Shown here: piece by piece, positions 45,171 through 54,742 of the stretch
Layout of the letters: every line of letters begins with the position of its first letter
Numbering within the stretch: position 1 is the stretch's first letter
Assembly: GCA_018223125.1 (NCBI GenBank)
Contig: JAAEZA010000021.1
Coordinates: 1 to 62,450 of the forward strand
DNA: 62,450 nucleotides
From: Paracoccaceae bacterium
Lineage (GTDB): Bacteria; Pseudomonadota; Alphaproteobacteria; Rhodobacterales; Rhodobacteraceae
Reading direction: 5' to 3'
The notes under the pieces: model-generated
What the model saw: only the letters and a program-made list of their open reading frames with translations
Database searches by the model: none
What the model was told of the DNA's origin: nothing
Program-made: the position numbers and the translations under genes

Positions 45171-45313
45171 GACGTTCCGTCCCATCCCGTTGATATTTCT
45201 GCCCTTTGCGCGGGCGCTTCGGGATCATTTACCGCAAAAGCAGCGGGACACCAAGGGTATTGGTCGCCGTCTTGTGCAGATTAGGACGAAAATGTCTTCG
45301 GGTGGAACTTGGG

Positions 45314-45664
45314 TTACATGCCTTCGAACTTGATGGATTCGCCACAGCCGCAGGCTTCGGTCACATTGGGATTGTTGAACTTGAAACCTGCTTCCAGCAA
45401 GGACACCTCATAGTCGATTTCAGTGCCGAACAGGAACATTTGGGCCATCGGTGCAATCATCACGCGCGCACCTTCCTGTTCTACCACTTCGTCCATCGGG
45501 TCCACTTCGTCCACGTATTCCATCGTGTATTCCATACCCGCACAGCCGCCCTTCTTCACGCCGATGCGCAGGCCCTTCTTGTCGCCTGCAGTCATCAGTT
45601 TGACGATTTGTGCCGCTGCCTTGTCGGTGATCGACACAGCTTGTTTTCCAGGAATTCCAAACAT
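45314..45664 (-). CDS. A-type iron-sulfur carrier (IscA/SufA/ErpA family)
   Basis: This 116-residue protein carries nascent Fe-S clusters to apoproteins. The three conserved cysteines are in GGCAGMEY (near 41) and the C-terminal EACGCGESI (near 105 and 107). The first ten residues are a short extension before the HesB domain. It stands alone; the suf operon is not in the window. Which of the A-type names applies cannot be decided here. Confidence 0.92.
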   Translation of the reverse strand: MFGIPGKQAVSITDKAAAQIVKLMTAGDKKGLRIGVKKGGCAGMEYTMEYVDEVDPMDEVVEQEGARVMIAPMAQMFLFGTEIDYEVSLLEAGFKFNNPNVTEACGCGESIKFEGM

Positions 45665-45710
45665 GTCAGTCTTTCGAAGCTTGTTACGGGACTAATATAG
45701 GGGTTCCCTC

Positions 45711-45741
45711 CAAAAAGAGAACCCCGCAGCGGACTGCGGGG
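45711..45741 (-). terminator. Rho-independent terminator after the GDPD gene
   Basis: CCCCGCAG (45722-45729) and CTGCGGGG (45734-45741) form an 8-bp stem with a 4-base loop. On the minus strand it is followed by GTTCTCTTTTTGG. It lies about 60 bases past the GDPD stop and has the same stem as the purC terminator. Confidence 0.75.
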
Positions 45742-45801
45742 CGCATTGGTAACGCGACTGTGCATGAAGGACAAGTCCGTGTGACAGTCGGGCAGGGTGG
45801 A

Positions 45802-47025
45802 TCAGCTTGGGCTGCCCAGCCCTACGCAGTTTGCATAGTAGGTTGTCGTCGCAGGCCAGTCAGAGAACATACCTTCGATGCCAACCTGTTGTGCCAGCAC
45901 GTCCAGAGCCTCAAAGTACATACCGTCGGTGGTTGTCGCATCCTTGATGGATTTGAAGTACCAGCCGCCGCCATTGGCCAGCGGGCCGGACCGTTCCAGC
46001 GACCAGGCAATGATCTTCAGGTCTGCGGCCTTGGCCTCTTTTGCATAGGCGCTTGGTACAACCTGACCGTCTTCCAGTGTCAGCAGCATCCAGATCGGAG
46101 GAGCCACATAGTTTACACCCATCTCTTTCAGTTCTGCCATTGTCGGCTTGAAGGTTGCCGGATCATTCGGGTCGATCAGGCCTTCGTCGTCGTCATGGGC
46201 TTCGTAGCGGTCGTCCAGATAAACCGCCTGCTTGCCGAATTCCGGTTCGTTTTCAACCCAGTAAAGCACATCGCTCAGGTTGAAGGACTGGGCCCAGACA
46301 TCGGAAGCGGGCACGCCCGCCGCTTTATATTCGTCAATCATCTTTTGGGCGTAGTCTTCTTGAGTGAAGCCGTTAAAGGGCATTTCAACCGAAGGGGCTT
46401 TGAGTTCCGGTGTGAATTTCACGTCCAGTTCCTGCATCAGCGCAATGGATTCGGCATGGGTCATCAATGTGCCTTTGGTGGCATAAAGATCGGTGCGCCA
46501 GCCGGCGGTGCCGTCCAGATATTCCTGTGCGGACGCGGCTTTTTTGTTAGCACCGTCCATTTTGGCATTCAGGGTTTTGAATTCTGCCAAAGTGATGTCG
46601 GACGCGCGGCATTCGGCTTGCGCTGCGTCATCGCCGTTGGCAGCTGCAAACGGAGTGGTGCATTTGCTGCCAAGATCGGTGGCGACGATGTTTGTCGTTG
46701 TGTGCAGGTCGTTTTGCGCGTGACGGCACACCAGTTCCTTGTCGGCAGTGAACGTCACATCGCATTCAACAATTCCGGCCCCCATCAGGGCAGCAGCCTT
46801 GTAGGATTCGGCGGTGTGTTCGGGGAACATCAGCGGTGCACCGCGGTGACCGATGGAAAAGTCATGCTTCCGGAAATCCATTCCGGCGCAGGATTGCAGT
46901 TTTGTTTTCAGCGCACCCTCTGCCATCTGGTCGATCAGATAAGCGGGACGCGGGCCGAGTTGCACGGATTGTGCCGCCGCAATGGCGGGCACAAGGGAAA
47001 GGGCAAGTGTGGTCAGACGCAGCAT
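45802..47025 (-). CDS. Periplasmic glycerophosphodiester phosphodiesterase
   Basis: The 407-residue enzyme has a signal peptide ending near AIAAAQ (about 18-19) and a GDPD barrel. The motif [17 protein letters not shown], the metal-binding [17 protein letters not shown] and ELKAPS are present. It should release glycerol 3-phosphate from phospholipid head-group diesters such as glycerophosphocholine. The length above 400 fits the GlpQ-like periplasmic class. The ATG at 47025 has a GGAGA site, and an adjacent TTG is discounted. Confidence 0.9.
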   Translation of the reverse strand: MLRLTTLALSLVPAIAAAQSVQLGPRPAYLIDQMAEGALKTKLQSCAGMDFRKHDFSIGHRGAPLMFPEHTAESYKAAALMGAGIVECDVTFTADKELVCRHAQNDLHTTTNIVATDLGSKCTTPFAAANGDDAAQAECRASDITLAEFKTLNAKMDGANKKAASAQEYLDGTAGWRTDLYATKGTLMTHAESIALMQELDVKFTPELKAPSVEMPFNGFTQEDYAQKMIDEYKAAGVPASDVWAQSFNLSDVLYWVENEPEFGKQAVYLDDRYEAHDDDEGLIDPNDPATFKPTMAELKEMGVNYVAPPIWMLLTLEDGQVVPSAYAKEAKAADLKIIAWSLERSGPLANGGGWYFKSIKDATTTDGMYFEALDVLAQQVGIEGMFSDWPATTTYYANCVGLGSPS

Positions 47026-47120
47026 CAAAGTCTCCTGTATTCACTGGTGGCGCTTATGTGGCGGCGCTCTGTGACAGGAAATCGGCGGCGGCGTAAACGT
47101 TGTGTAAACTTATGAAAAAG

Positions 47121-47483
47121 TTACATAAAGCCCAGTTCAAGCCGTGCTTCGTCAGACATCATGTCCATGCCCCATTGGGGTTCCCACACCAGCTGCACAT
47201 TGGCAGCCTGCACGCCTGGCACAGCCATGACAGCGTCTTCAACCCAGCCTGGCATCTCTCCGGCAACAGGGCATCCCGGCGCTGTAAGCGTCATCAGGAT
47301 ATCCACAACGCCCGCATCGTCGATCTCAATGGTGTAAATCAGCCCCAGATCAAAGATATTCACCGGAATTTCAGGATCATGCACGGTGCGGCATGCCTCG
47401 GTAATGGCTTCGTGCAACGGATGGTCCGTCGTCGATGGCTTGATCAGGGGTTGACCTTCGAGGTGTTGGTTTTCGGCGTTCAT
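47121..47483 (-). CDS. sufT: SufT/MIP18-like Fe-S maturation factor (DUF59)
   Basis: The 120-residue protein has the MIP18 domain, with EACRTVHDPEIPVNIFDLGLIY at about 29-50 and LTAPGCPVAGEMPGWVE holding the conserved cysteine near residue 70. Family members help insert Fe-S clusters, often beside suf genes. Here it is separate, between the GDPD gene and the RimK-like gene. SufE and an A-type carrier elsewhere in the window belong to the same pathway. Confidence 0.88.
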   Translation of the reverse strand: MNAENQHLEGQPLIKPSTTDHPLHEAITEACRTVHDPEIPVNIFDLGLIYTIEIDDAGVVDILMTLTAPGCPVAGEMPGWVEDAVMAVPGVQAANVQLVWEPQWGMDMMSDEARLELGFM

Positions 47484-47618
47484 GACAAGGGGCCTGCTGT
47501 TTAATTCCTGACGGTTCTTATATGGAATCTAAGGCGGAGTGTCCAGAATACAAGGAAACCGGATCTGCGGCGTTTCCGCCCTGTTACCATAGGGGAACAG
47601 GGTAAAGTACGGGTCGGC

Positions 47619-49016
47619 CTATATGGATTTGCGGGTGCGGGTCGGGCGCACGCTGCGTTCGATGTGGTCCATCAGTTTTCCGGCTACGTTCCGCTGGGTC
47701 GCTTTTTCGATACCTTCAAGACCGGGGGAGGAGTTCACCTCCAGCACTTTCGGTCCTTCGGATGACCGCAACAGATCGACGCCGGCAAAATTCAGCTTCA
47801 TGGCGCGTGCTGCCCGGATGGCGGTTTCCCGTTCTGCCTTGGTGATTTTGACAGCTTCGGCCACGCCGCCCTGATGCAGGTTGGAGCGGAACTCACCGGC
47901 AGCGGCCTTGCGCCGGATCGCTGCTACAACCTTGCCGCCGATCACCAGACAGCGCACGTCCTCTCCGGCGGCTTCCTTAACAAAATGCTGCACCAGAAAA
48001 TCCGCTTTCAGACCGCGGAAGGCCGAAATCACGCTTTCCGCGGCTTTCTGGGTTTCCGCCAGAACCACGCCCTTACCTTGCGTGCTTTCGAGAAGTTTCA
48101 CGATCAGCGGTGTGGAACCGGCAATGGAAATCAGGTTCTTTGTGTCTTTCGGGGAAGAGGCAAAGGCCGTTGTCGGCGTGCCGATCTTGTAGCTGGCAAG
48201 AATCTGGTGCGCGTGCAGTTTGTCCCGGCTGGAGGTGATCCCGTCAGAGCCGTTGACGCAATAGGTTCCGATGGTTTCGAACTGGCGCACAACCGCTGTG
48301 CCATAGGATGTAATCGAGGCACCGATGCGCGGGATGATCGCGTCATAGCGGGGCAGGATCTTGCCATCGTAATGCACTTCGGGCGCGGTGGTACGGATGT
48401 TCATATAACAGCGTGTGGTGTCGATGGTCTCAATGACGTGATCACGGGATTCCGCTTCCTCGATCAGGCGGCGGGTGGAATAGTTGTTCGGTTCTCTCGT
48501 CAGAATTGCGATGCGCAACGGGCGTTTTGGAACGTTTGTCAGCGTTTTCTTGTACAAATCGAACGAAAGCTCCGGTTGATTGAAACCTTCGGCGGGATTG
48601 ATCGTTGTGCCCGCAGGGAAAGCCTGACGCCCCAGAAGCATGCGGTAGGCCATGTTCTTGCGATCCGACAGGGTGACTTCGATCGGCCAGGACTGGTCGC
48701 CAAAGCGCACGGTTGTCTGGATCACAATGCGGGATTCCCGTTCGCCGTTCGAACTGGTCACTTCGCGCTGGTCGATCACATCCGCCGAGCAGATGACATG
48801 GATATCGTCCCGTTCGGGGATGGGGTTGATACCAAAGCGCACTCTCGGGCGCGCTGCCGTGCCGAATTTCTCGATATTGAAGGCGTGAAGCGCAGAGGTT
48901 CTTGCACCTGTATCCACTTTGGCCTTCAGGGCCGGAAGGCCGAGATCGGGCAGGGCGAGCCATTCTTCCCATCCCAGAATAAACGGTGTGTCGTTGCTGG
49001 TTTCTGAATCTGCCAT
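47619..49016 (-). CDS. Fusion of RimB-type zinc protease-like domain and RimK ATP-grasp ligase
   Basis: This 465-residue protein joins two domains. Residues 10-150 form the retropepsin-like 'ATP-dependent zinc protease' (RimB) domain with K-V-D35-T-G-A and RMLLGRQAF. Residues 165-455 are a RimK ATP-grasp glutamate ligase, with [31 protein letters not shown] and [14 protein letters not shown]. RimK adds glutamates to the C-terminus of ribosomal protein S6, and RimB trims them in systems where they are separate genes. Writer and eraser in one chain is therefore plausible. S6 as target is inferred. Confidence 0.85.
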   Translation of the reverse strand: MADSETSNDTPFILGWEEWLALPDLGLPALKAKVDTGARTSALHAFNIEKFGTAARPRVRFGINPIPERDDIHVICSADVIDQREVTSSNGERESRIVIQTTVRFGDQSWPIEVTLSDRKNMAYRMLLGRQAFPAGTTINPAEGFNQPELSFDLYKKTLTNVPKRPLRIAILTREPNNYSTRRLIEEAESRDHVIETIDTTRCYMNIRTTAPEVHYDGKILPRYDAIIPRIGASITSYGTAVVRQFETIGTYCVNGSDGITSSRDKLHAHQILASYKIGTPTTAFASSPKDTKNLISIAGSTPLIVKLLESTQGKGVVLAETQKAAESVISAFRGLKADFLVQHFVKEAAGEDVRCLVIGGKVVAAIRRKAAAGEFRSNLHQGGVAEAVKITKAERETAIRAARAMKLNFAGVDLLRSSEGPKVLEVNSSPGLEGIEKATQRNVAGKLMDHIERSVRPTRTRKSI

Positions 49017-49082
49017 CTGTAGTCCCCTGGTCCCCTGTCACTTTATGCTTGATTTTGTGGGCCATAGCGGTAGAGGGGCGCT

Positions 49083-50213
49083 ATGTCTAACACATTCGGT
49101 TTCACCATCTCCGCCCGCCAAGGTCGCGCCCGCACGGGTGTTGTGTCAACACCCAAAGGCGAAATTCGCACTCCGGCTTTCATGCCTGTCGGCACAGCGG
49201 CGACTGTTAAGGCAATGATGCCGGAGAGCGTCCGCGAAACGGGTGCGGATATTCTGCTGGGCAATACCTATCACCTGATGTTGCGTCCGGGGGCGGAACG
49301 GATTCACAATCTGGGTGGGCTTCACCGCTTTATGAACTGGGACCGTCCGATCCTGACGGACAGCGGCGGTTTTCAGGTCATGAGCCTGACGGAATTGCGC
49401 AAGCTGACGGAAGAAGGCGTGAAATTCCGCAGCCATATTGACGGGTCGGAACATAATCTGACGCCCGAACGGTCTATGGAAATCCAGAAGCTGCTGGGCA
49501 GTGACATCGTCATGTGTTTTGACGAATGCCCCGCCCTGCCAGCAGATCGCGAGCGGATCGAGGAAAGCATGCAGCTTTCCATGCGTTGGGCGCAACGCTC
49601 GCGGGATGCTTTCGGGGATCGTCCGGGCTATGCGCTGTTCGGTATCCAGCAAGGCGGCCTTGAAGAAGACTTGCGGGCGCAAAGCGCCGAAGCCCTGCGC
49701 AGCATCGAATTTGACGGTTACGCTATTGGCGGCCTGGCGGTCGGGGAAGGGCAGGAGGCAATGTTCGGCTGTCTGGACTACGCCCCCGGTCAACTGCCCG
49801 AGGACAAGCCCCGCTATCTTATGGGGGTGGGCAAGCCGGATGATATCGTCGGCGCGGTCCAGCGCGGTGTGGATATGTTCGACTGTGTCCTGCCGAGCCG
49901 TTCGGGGCGCACAGGGCAGGCGCAAACCCGAATGGGCGCGATCAACCTGCGCAACGCCCGCCACAAGGATGATCCGCGCCCTTTGGATGCGGAATGTACC
50001 TGTCCGGCCTGTGCAAACTATTCCCGCGCCTATTTGCACCATGTGATCAAGTCGCAGGAAATCATCGGGTCGATGCTGCTGACGTGGCACAATCTGCATT
50101 ACTATCAGGAACTGATGGCAGGTTTGCGTGATGCCATTGCTGGCGGCAGCCTTGATGACTTTGTTGCAGCCTTTCATGCCCGACGGGCAAAAGGGGATAT
50201 AGAACCGCTCTGA
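49083..50213 (+). CDS. tgt: Queuine tRNA-ribosyltransferase
   Basis: The 376-residue enzyme swaps guanine 34 for preQ1 in GUN-anticodon tRNAs. [11 protein letters not shown] holds an active-site aspartate, [14 protein letters not shown] follows, and the zinc site is the C-x-C-x2-C plus histidine cluster in [16 protein letters not shown]. Length is standard. It is divergent from the RimK-like gene, with 66 bases between the starts. Confidence 0.97.
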   Translation: MSNTFGFTISARQGRARTGVVSTPKGEIRTPAFMPVGTAATVKAMMPESVRETGADILLGNTYHLMLRPGAERIHNLGGLHRFMNWDRPILTDSGGFQVMSLTELRKLTEEGVKFRSHIDGSEHNLTPERSMEIQKLLGSDIVMCFDECPALPADRERIEESMQLSMRWAQRSRDAFGDRPGYALFGIQQGGLEEDLRAQSAEALRSIEFDGYAIGGLAVGEGQEAMFGCLDYAPGQLPEDKPRYLMGVGKPDDIVGAVQRGVDMFDCVLPSRSGRTGQAQTRMGAINLRNARHKDDPRPLDAECTCPACANYSRAYLHHVIKSQEIIGSMLLTWHNLHYYQELMAGLRDAIAGGSLDDFVAAFHARRAKGDIEPL

Positions 50214-50240
50214 CCGGCCGGTCCGGTTTTGGCTTCAGGG

Positions 50241-50681
50241 TCAAGAGCCCGCCTTTTTTTCTTCTACCTCGCAAATCTGGCGCAACAGGCCGGCGTTTGC
50301 CACCATGAAGACCACCAGATCGAAAGGATCGGCGGATTTGATGGCAAGCTTTGTGTCCTGAATTTCCAGAAGATCGCTAATGGCGAAAGTGCCTTGCTCC
50401 ACCATGCCCATCTGCCAGTCGGGCAGACGTCGGGTGGTTAGTGGCCCTTCGTCGAGAACCTCAATATCCTTGTGGCGCCAGTCTCTTTCAAGCCGCAGCA
50501 TCAGATCCTTGATCCTGTCTTTCGGCCCTTCCAGATACTGCACGAAATTGTCCTGCTCGCGGTGCAGGAATCCGGTAATATCATCCCGTTTGTTGCACCG
50601 GTAACTTGCAATCAGGATGGCGTCATGTTCGCTTGAATTGCGTGGAATCAGCGCGGAACTTTGGTAAATCAGATAATACAA
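50241..50681 (-). CDS. BLUF-domain blue-light photoreceptor
   Basis: The 146-residue protein is a short, single-domain BLUF protein that binds flavin. The flavin-contact residues fall at exactly the spacing of AppA: Y6, N30 and Q48, with W89 and M91 in the C-terminal strand. NKRDDITGFLHRE and FVQYLEGP are the family motifs. Translation starts at TTG, with an AAGGAA site about eight bases upstream and a stop codon just before that. There is no attached output domain, so it must act through a partner protein. It is divergent from lon. Confidence 0.9.
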   Translation of the reverse strand: MYYLIYQSSALIPRNSSEHDAILIASYRCNKRDDITGFLHREQDNFVQYLEGPKDRIKDLMLRLERDWRHKDIEVLDEGPLTTRRLPDWQMGMVEQGTFAISDLLEIQDTKLAIKSADPFDLVVFMVANAGLLRQICEVEEKKAGS

Positions 50682-50982
50682 TAGATGGTTTCCTTGTTAC
50701 GCAAAGCCGGATGTTAACCGTTTGCGGTCGGAAAATACCGGATTTCCCCTAATTATTAGGCAGGAGCCTGCCTTACCGCAATAGGAAGCTTCCGGAAACG
50801 GAGTTTTTCGCGCCAGCGGACTTGCGGGTGTTTCCACATCACGTCAGAATGGTCGCCAATAAATCCGGCGGTGCTTGACGATCCTGCTGTCACTTACCAC
50901 ATACAAAGACCGAGAAGAGAAGAAGCGGTGTGTTGCTGGTAATCCGGGGCCTGATGCTTCTTGCTAAATAAAGGACGATAAT
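50682..50982. other. Gap between BLUF and lon genes, regulatory region
   Basis: No gene is seen in these 301 bases. GGCAGG and CCTGCC (about 50759-50772) form a short palindrome. A heat-shock-like promoter lies near 50874. An AAGGA site (50970) precedes the lon start. Confidence 0.5.
50874..50903 (+). promoter_or_regulatory. Putative RpoH (heat-shock) promoter of lon
   Basis: CTTGAC (50874-50879) is followed after 17 bases by CCACATA (50897-50903). This resembles the alphaproteobacterial sigma-32 promoter (CTTGAC, then a C-rich start of a TAT-like box). It stands about 80 bases before lon, a classic heat-shock gene. Judged by consensus only. Confidence 0.42.
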
Positions 50983-53394
50983 ATGACCAACGCGAGCAGC
51001 GTTTCCTACCCAGTACTCCCCTTGCGCGACATTGTGGTGTTTCCACACATGATCGTTCCCCTTTTCGTAGGGCGTGAAAAATCCGTACGCGCGCTTGAAG
51101 CGGTGATGGCCGACAATAAGGAAATCCTTCTGTCCAGCCAGATCGACCCCTCCGAGGACGAGCCGAGCGCAGACAGCATTTACGAGACCGGCGTTCTGGC
51201 CTCTGTACTGCAACTGCTGAAACTGCCCGATGGCACTGTTAAAGTGCTGGTCGAGGGCCGCGAGCGGGTGCGCATCACGGAATATCTGGACAACCCCGAT
51301 TACTTCGAGGCCAACGCCGAAATCCTGCAAGAGTCCGTGCGCGAGCCGGAAGCTCTTGATGCGCTCAGCAGTGCGGTTGCCAAGGAATTCGACCGCTACG
51401 CCAAGCTGAACAAGAATGTTCCCGAAGAAGCCCTGAGTGCCGCCGCCGAAAGCGACAGCCCCGCAAAGCTGGTTGATACCATTGCGGGCCATCTGAATGT
51501 GCGGGTGGACCAGAAACAGGAACTTCTGGAAGAACTCGACCTGTCGGAACGGCTGGAAAAGGTATTCGGCCTGATGCAGGGTGAAATGTCCGTTCTCAAG
51601 GTTGAGAAGAAGATCAAATCCCGCGTCAAGAACCAGATGGAACGCACCCAGCGTGAATACTATCTGAATGAACAGATGAAAGCGATCCAGCAGGAACTGG
51701 GTGACGGGGAACAGGGCGGCGACGAACTGGCCGAACTGGAAAGCCGCATCGCGGAAACCAAACTGTCCAAGGAAGCCAAGGAAAAAGCCGAAGGCGAGCT
51801 GAAAAAGCTGAAACAGATGTCCCCGATGTCTGCCGAAGCGACGGTTGTACGCAATTATCTGGACTGGATGCTGTCGATCCCGTGGGGCGTAAAATCCCGC
51901 GTGAAAAAAGACCTGAACCGCGCACAGGATGTGCTGGATGCGGATCACTATGGTCTGGAAAAGGTCAAGGAACGGATTGTCGAATATCTGGCCGTGCAGC
52001 AGCGCAGCGCCAAGCTGAAAGGCCCGATCCTCTGCCTCGTCGGTCCTCCGGGTGTGGGTAAAACCTCTTTGGGTAAATCTGTTGCCAAGGCGACAGGGCG
52101 GGAATTCATCCGTATTTCCCTTGGCGGGGTGCGTGACGAAAGCGAAATTCGCGGTCACCGCCGGACTTATATCGGCTCCATGCCGGGTAAGATCATTCAG
52201 GCGATGAAAAAGGCGAAAACGAACAATCCGCTGATCCTGCTCGATGAAATCGACAAGATGGGTCAGGACTTCCGTGGCGATCCGGCATCGGCCATGCTTG
52301 AAGTGCTCGATCCGGAGCAAAACGCCACTTTCACGGACCACTACATGGAAGTGGAGTATGATCTTTCAAACGTCATGTTCCTGACAACGGCGAACAGCTA
52401 TAACATGCCCGGCCCGCTTCTGGACCGGATGGAGATCATTCCGCTGTCCGGCTATACCGAGGACGAAAAAACCGAGATTGCCAAACAGCACCTGATCACC
52501 AAACAGATCAAGAACCACGGTCTGCGCAAAGGTGAGTTCGAGGTCGAAGATGACGCACTGCTGGATATTGTGCGCACCTATACCCGTGAAGCCGGTGTAC
52601 GGAACCTTGAACGGGAGATGGCCAAATTGTGCCGGAAAGCCCTGACCAAGATCGTGAAGGGAACTGAAAAGGCTGTCGTTGTGACCAAGGACAATCTGGA
52701 AGAGTTTCTGGGGGTCAAACGGTTCAAATATGGTCTGGCAGAGGAAGAGGATCAGGTTGGTGTCGTCACCGGTCTGGCCTGGACCTCTGTGGGTGGCGAA
52801 CTGCTCTCGATCGAGGCGCTGAAACTGCCGGGTAAGGGCCGGATGAAGACCACCGGCAAGCTTGGCGATGTCATGAAAGAAAGCATCGACGCAGCCAGTT
52901 CCTTTGTGCGCTCCATCAGCCCGGATGTTGGCGTGAAGCCGACCGAGTTCGAGAAGATCGACATTCACGTTCACGTTCCCGAAGGGGCAACCCCGAAGGA
53001 CGGTCCGTCAGCCGGTGTGGGCATGGTGACATCTATCGTGTCGGTCCTGACACAGATCCCCGTCCGCAAGGACATCGCCATGACAGGCGAGGTGACATTG
53101 CGCGGGAATGTGTTGCCGATTGGCGGGTTGAAAGAGAAACTTCTTGCGGCTTTGCGGGGCGGGATCAAAACGGTCCTGATCCCCAAAGACAACCAGAAGG
53201 ATCTGCCGGAAATCCCTGACAATGTGAAGGACGGCTTGGAAATCATTCCGGTCAGCACCGTGCGCGAAGTGATCAAACATGCGCTGGTGCGGGAGCCTGA
53301 AGCGATTGAATGGGACGAAGCCGCCGAAGAGGCTGCCGCAGCAGCGGCGTTGAAATCGGCATCGGATAGCGACAAGCCGACCGTCGCCCATTAA
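50983..53394 (+). CDS. lon: ATP-dependent Lon protease
   Basis: The 803-residue protease degrades misfolded and regulatory proteins. The N-terminal substrate domain (about 8-200, starting YPVLPLRDIVVFPHM) leads to an AAA+ domain with Walker A GPPGVGKTS near 355. The serine protease domain has S676 in PKDGPSAGVGM and K719 in GGLKEKLL, spaced as in the E. coli enzyme. The HU-like gene follows 119 bases later, an order common in proteobacteria. Confidence 0.98.
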   Translation: MTNASSVSYPVLPLRDIVVFPHMIVPLFVGREKSVRALEAVMADNKEILLSSQIDPSEDEPSADSIYETGVLASVLQLLKLPDGTVKVLVEGRERVRITEYLDNPDYFEANAEILQESVREPEALDALSSAVAKEFDRYAKLNKNVPEEALSAAAESDSPAKLVDTIAGHLNVRVDQKQELLEELDLSERLEKVFGLMQGEMSVLKVEKKIKSRVKNQMERTQREYYLNEQMKAIQQELGDGEQGGDELAELESRIAETKLSKEAKEKAEGELKKLKQMSPMSAEATVVRNYLDWMLSIPWGVKSRVKKDLNRAQDVLDADHYGLEKVKERIVEYLAVQQRSAKLKGPILCLVGPPGVGKTSLGKSVAKATGREFIRISLGGVRDESEIRGHRRTYIGSMPGKIIQAMKKAKTNNPLILLDEIDKMGQDFRGDPASAMLEVLDPEQNATFTDHYMEVEYDLSNVMFLTTANSYNMPGPLLDRMEIIPLSGYTEDEKTEIAKQHLITKQIKNHGLRKGEFEVEDDALLDIVRTYTREAGVRNLEREMAKLCRKALTKIVKGTEKAVVVTKDNLEEFLGVKRFKYGLAEEEDQVGVVTGLAWTSVGGELLSIEALKLPGKGRMKTTGKLGDVMKESIDAASSFVRSISPDVGVKPTEFEKIDIHVHVPEGATPKDGPSAGVGMVTSIVSVLTQIPVRKDIAMTGEVTLRGNVLPIGGLKEKLLAALRGGIKTVLIPKDNQKDLPEIPDNVKDGLEIIPVSTVREVIKHALVREPEAIEWDEAAEEAAAAAALKSASDSDKPTVAH

Positions 53395-53513
53395 GCGGAT
53401 CGCACACGTAAAAACTATCTGGCGCCACAACCATGTTTATGGTTGTGGCGCTGGTGTTTTGGCCCAATACTTCCCTGAACGTAACTGAAATCAAAACGGA
53501 AAGAGGCACCAGC

Positions 53514-53900
53514 GTGGCTACTTCGACGACATCGACAACCGACCTGACCGAGACTGACGAAAGCGAAACCGCAACTGTTGTGGAAACCGTGGCTGAAGCC
53601 GCCGAATTCGACGGAAAGATTCGCAAGAAGGACATTTATGACCATGTGACGGTCGCCACCGGACTGCGAAAACGGGAAGTGCGCGAAGCCGTCGATGCGA
53701 CTCTGGCCTATTTCCACAAATGTCTGAGCGAAGGGCATGATCTTCAGGTGCCACCCTTGGGTAAAATCCGCAGTATCGCGCGGGGTGACGGCGAAAATTC
53801 CAAGCTAATTCATAAGGTTATGCTGCAAAAACCAAAATCCGAGAAAAAAGATGACGAAGAAGGTAATTCTTCTCTTGCAGACCCCGGAAACGCCGATTAA
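53514..53900 (+). CDS. HU-like DNA-binding protein with Thr/Glu-rich N-terminal tail
   Basis: The 128-residue protein begins at a GTG (53514) with an AAGAGG site eight bases upstream. Residues 1-35 are rich in threonine and glutamate. Residues 36-105 resemble the HU/IHF fold, with IRKKDIYDHVTVATGLRKREVREAVDATLAYFHKCLSEG and then VPPLGKIRSI. The C-terminal tail is charged. The normal HU arm sequence is not clear, so it may be a specialised Rhodobacterales HU relative. It sits between lon and tRNA-Val. Confidence 0.85.
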   Translation: MATSTTSTTDLTETDESETATVVETVAEAAEFDGKIRKKDIYDHVTVATGLRKREVREAVDATLAYFHKCLSEGHDLQVPPLGKIRSIARGDGENSKLIHKVMLQKPKSEKKDDEEGNSSLADPGNAD

Positions 53901-53912
53901 AAGGCCGCTATC

Positions 53913-53995
<83 letters not shown>

Positions 53996-54009
53996 AAGCA
54001 CTACCAACA

Positions 54010-54034
54010 AAAGCCCCTGCAACGCAGGGGCTTT
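54010..54034 (+). terminator. Terminator behind tRNA-Val
   Basis: AAAGCCCCTGC (54010-54020) and GCAGGGGCTTT (54024-54034) form an 11-bp perfect stem with a 3-base loop, 22 bases after the tRNA. GTGCGTTTT follows. It lies inside the left edge of the island. Confidence 0.75.
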
Positions 54035-54077
54035 GTGCGTTTTAAGGTTACAACTTTGGTAACAAAACGGATTTGGG

Positions 54078-54563
54078 ATGGTCGGTAAGATTAGGAATCT
54101 TGTGACCCGCGACGGACGTTATCATGCGCGTCTTGTTGTCCCGAAGACACTCCGGGACATGATTGGCAAGACTGAACTACGAGAGCCATTAGGAGGTGAT
54201 CGTCGTGAGGCGATCAAGTCGCTCCCAAGTGCAATAGCGGAGTTTCAGCGTCAGATACTAGCCGCTGAGCAGAAGTTAGCGCAGCAGAACGGACATGTGG
54301 GAGGCTCAACGGAAATAGCGCGCTACCCTATGACGCCTGAGCAAATTGCTCGCAGCCATTATTTGCGTCGTCTTGCCTTCGACGACGAGCTTCGAAATGA
54401 TCCACGATATATGAATATGATGGAGCATCTGGAGCTAGACACGAACTAGTAATCTCCAGAAGTGCGGGAGCGTTATGTACAGCTGGTGTTGGATGACGCA
54501 CCCTCGGTCGGGGCTTCTGTTCTTTCAGATGAAATCCGTGTCCTAGTAAGGGAAACGGTATAG
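54078..54563 (+). pseudogene. Integrase (tyrosine recombinase) N-terminal remnant, interrupted
   Basis: The first 123 codons read as the N-terminal part of a phage-type integrase: RDGRYHARLVVPKTLRDMIGK is the usual SAM-like/DUF6538 opening, and YLRRLAFDDELRNDPRY follows. Two consecutive stop codons (TAG TAA at 54447-54452) interrupt it. The frame stays open after them for 36 more codons (SPEVRERYVQLVLDDAP onward) before a third stop at 54561. The catalytic domain with the Arg-His-Arg-Tyr residues is missing. Its place beside tRNA-Val is that of the recombinase that inserted the island. Confidence 0.78.
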
Positions 54564-54742
54564 TCAAACCGGTGGACACCAGCGGCGACAAAGACGGACG
54601 GGCAGGTATCGCCTCCAATACTGCGCACGTAAAATTCTGGATGATTTATGTACAACTTGTGCGGATTGCCTTTGCAATTCGGCTTGTCCTAGGGCACATG
54701 ATTAATTGCACATTTTTTAAACAAATTGCTTAGGTGAAGTGA

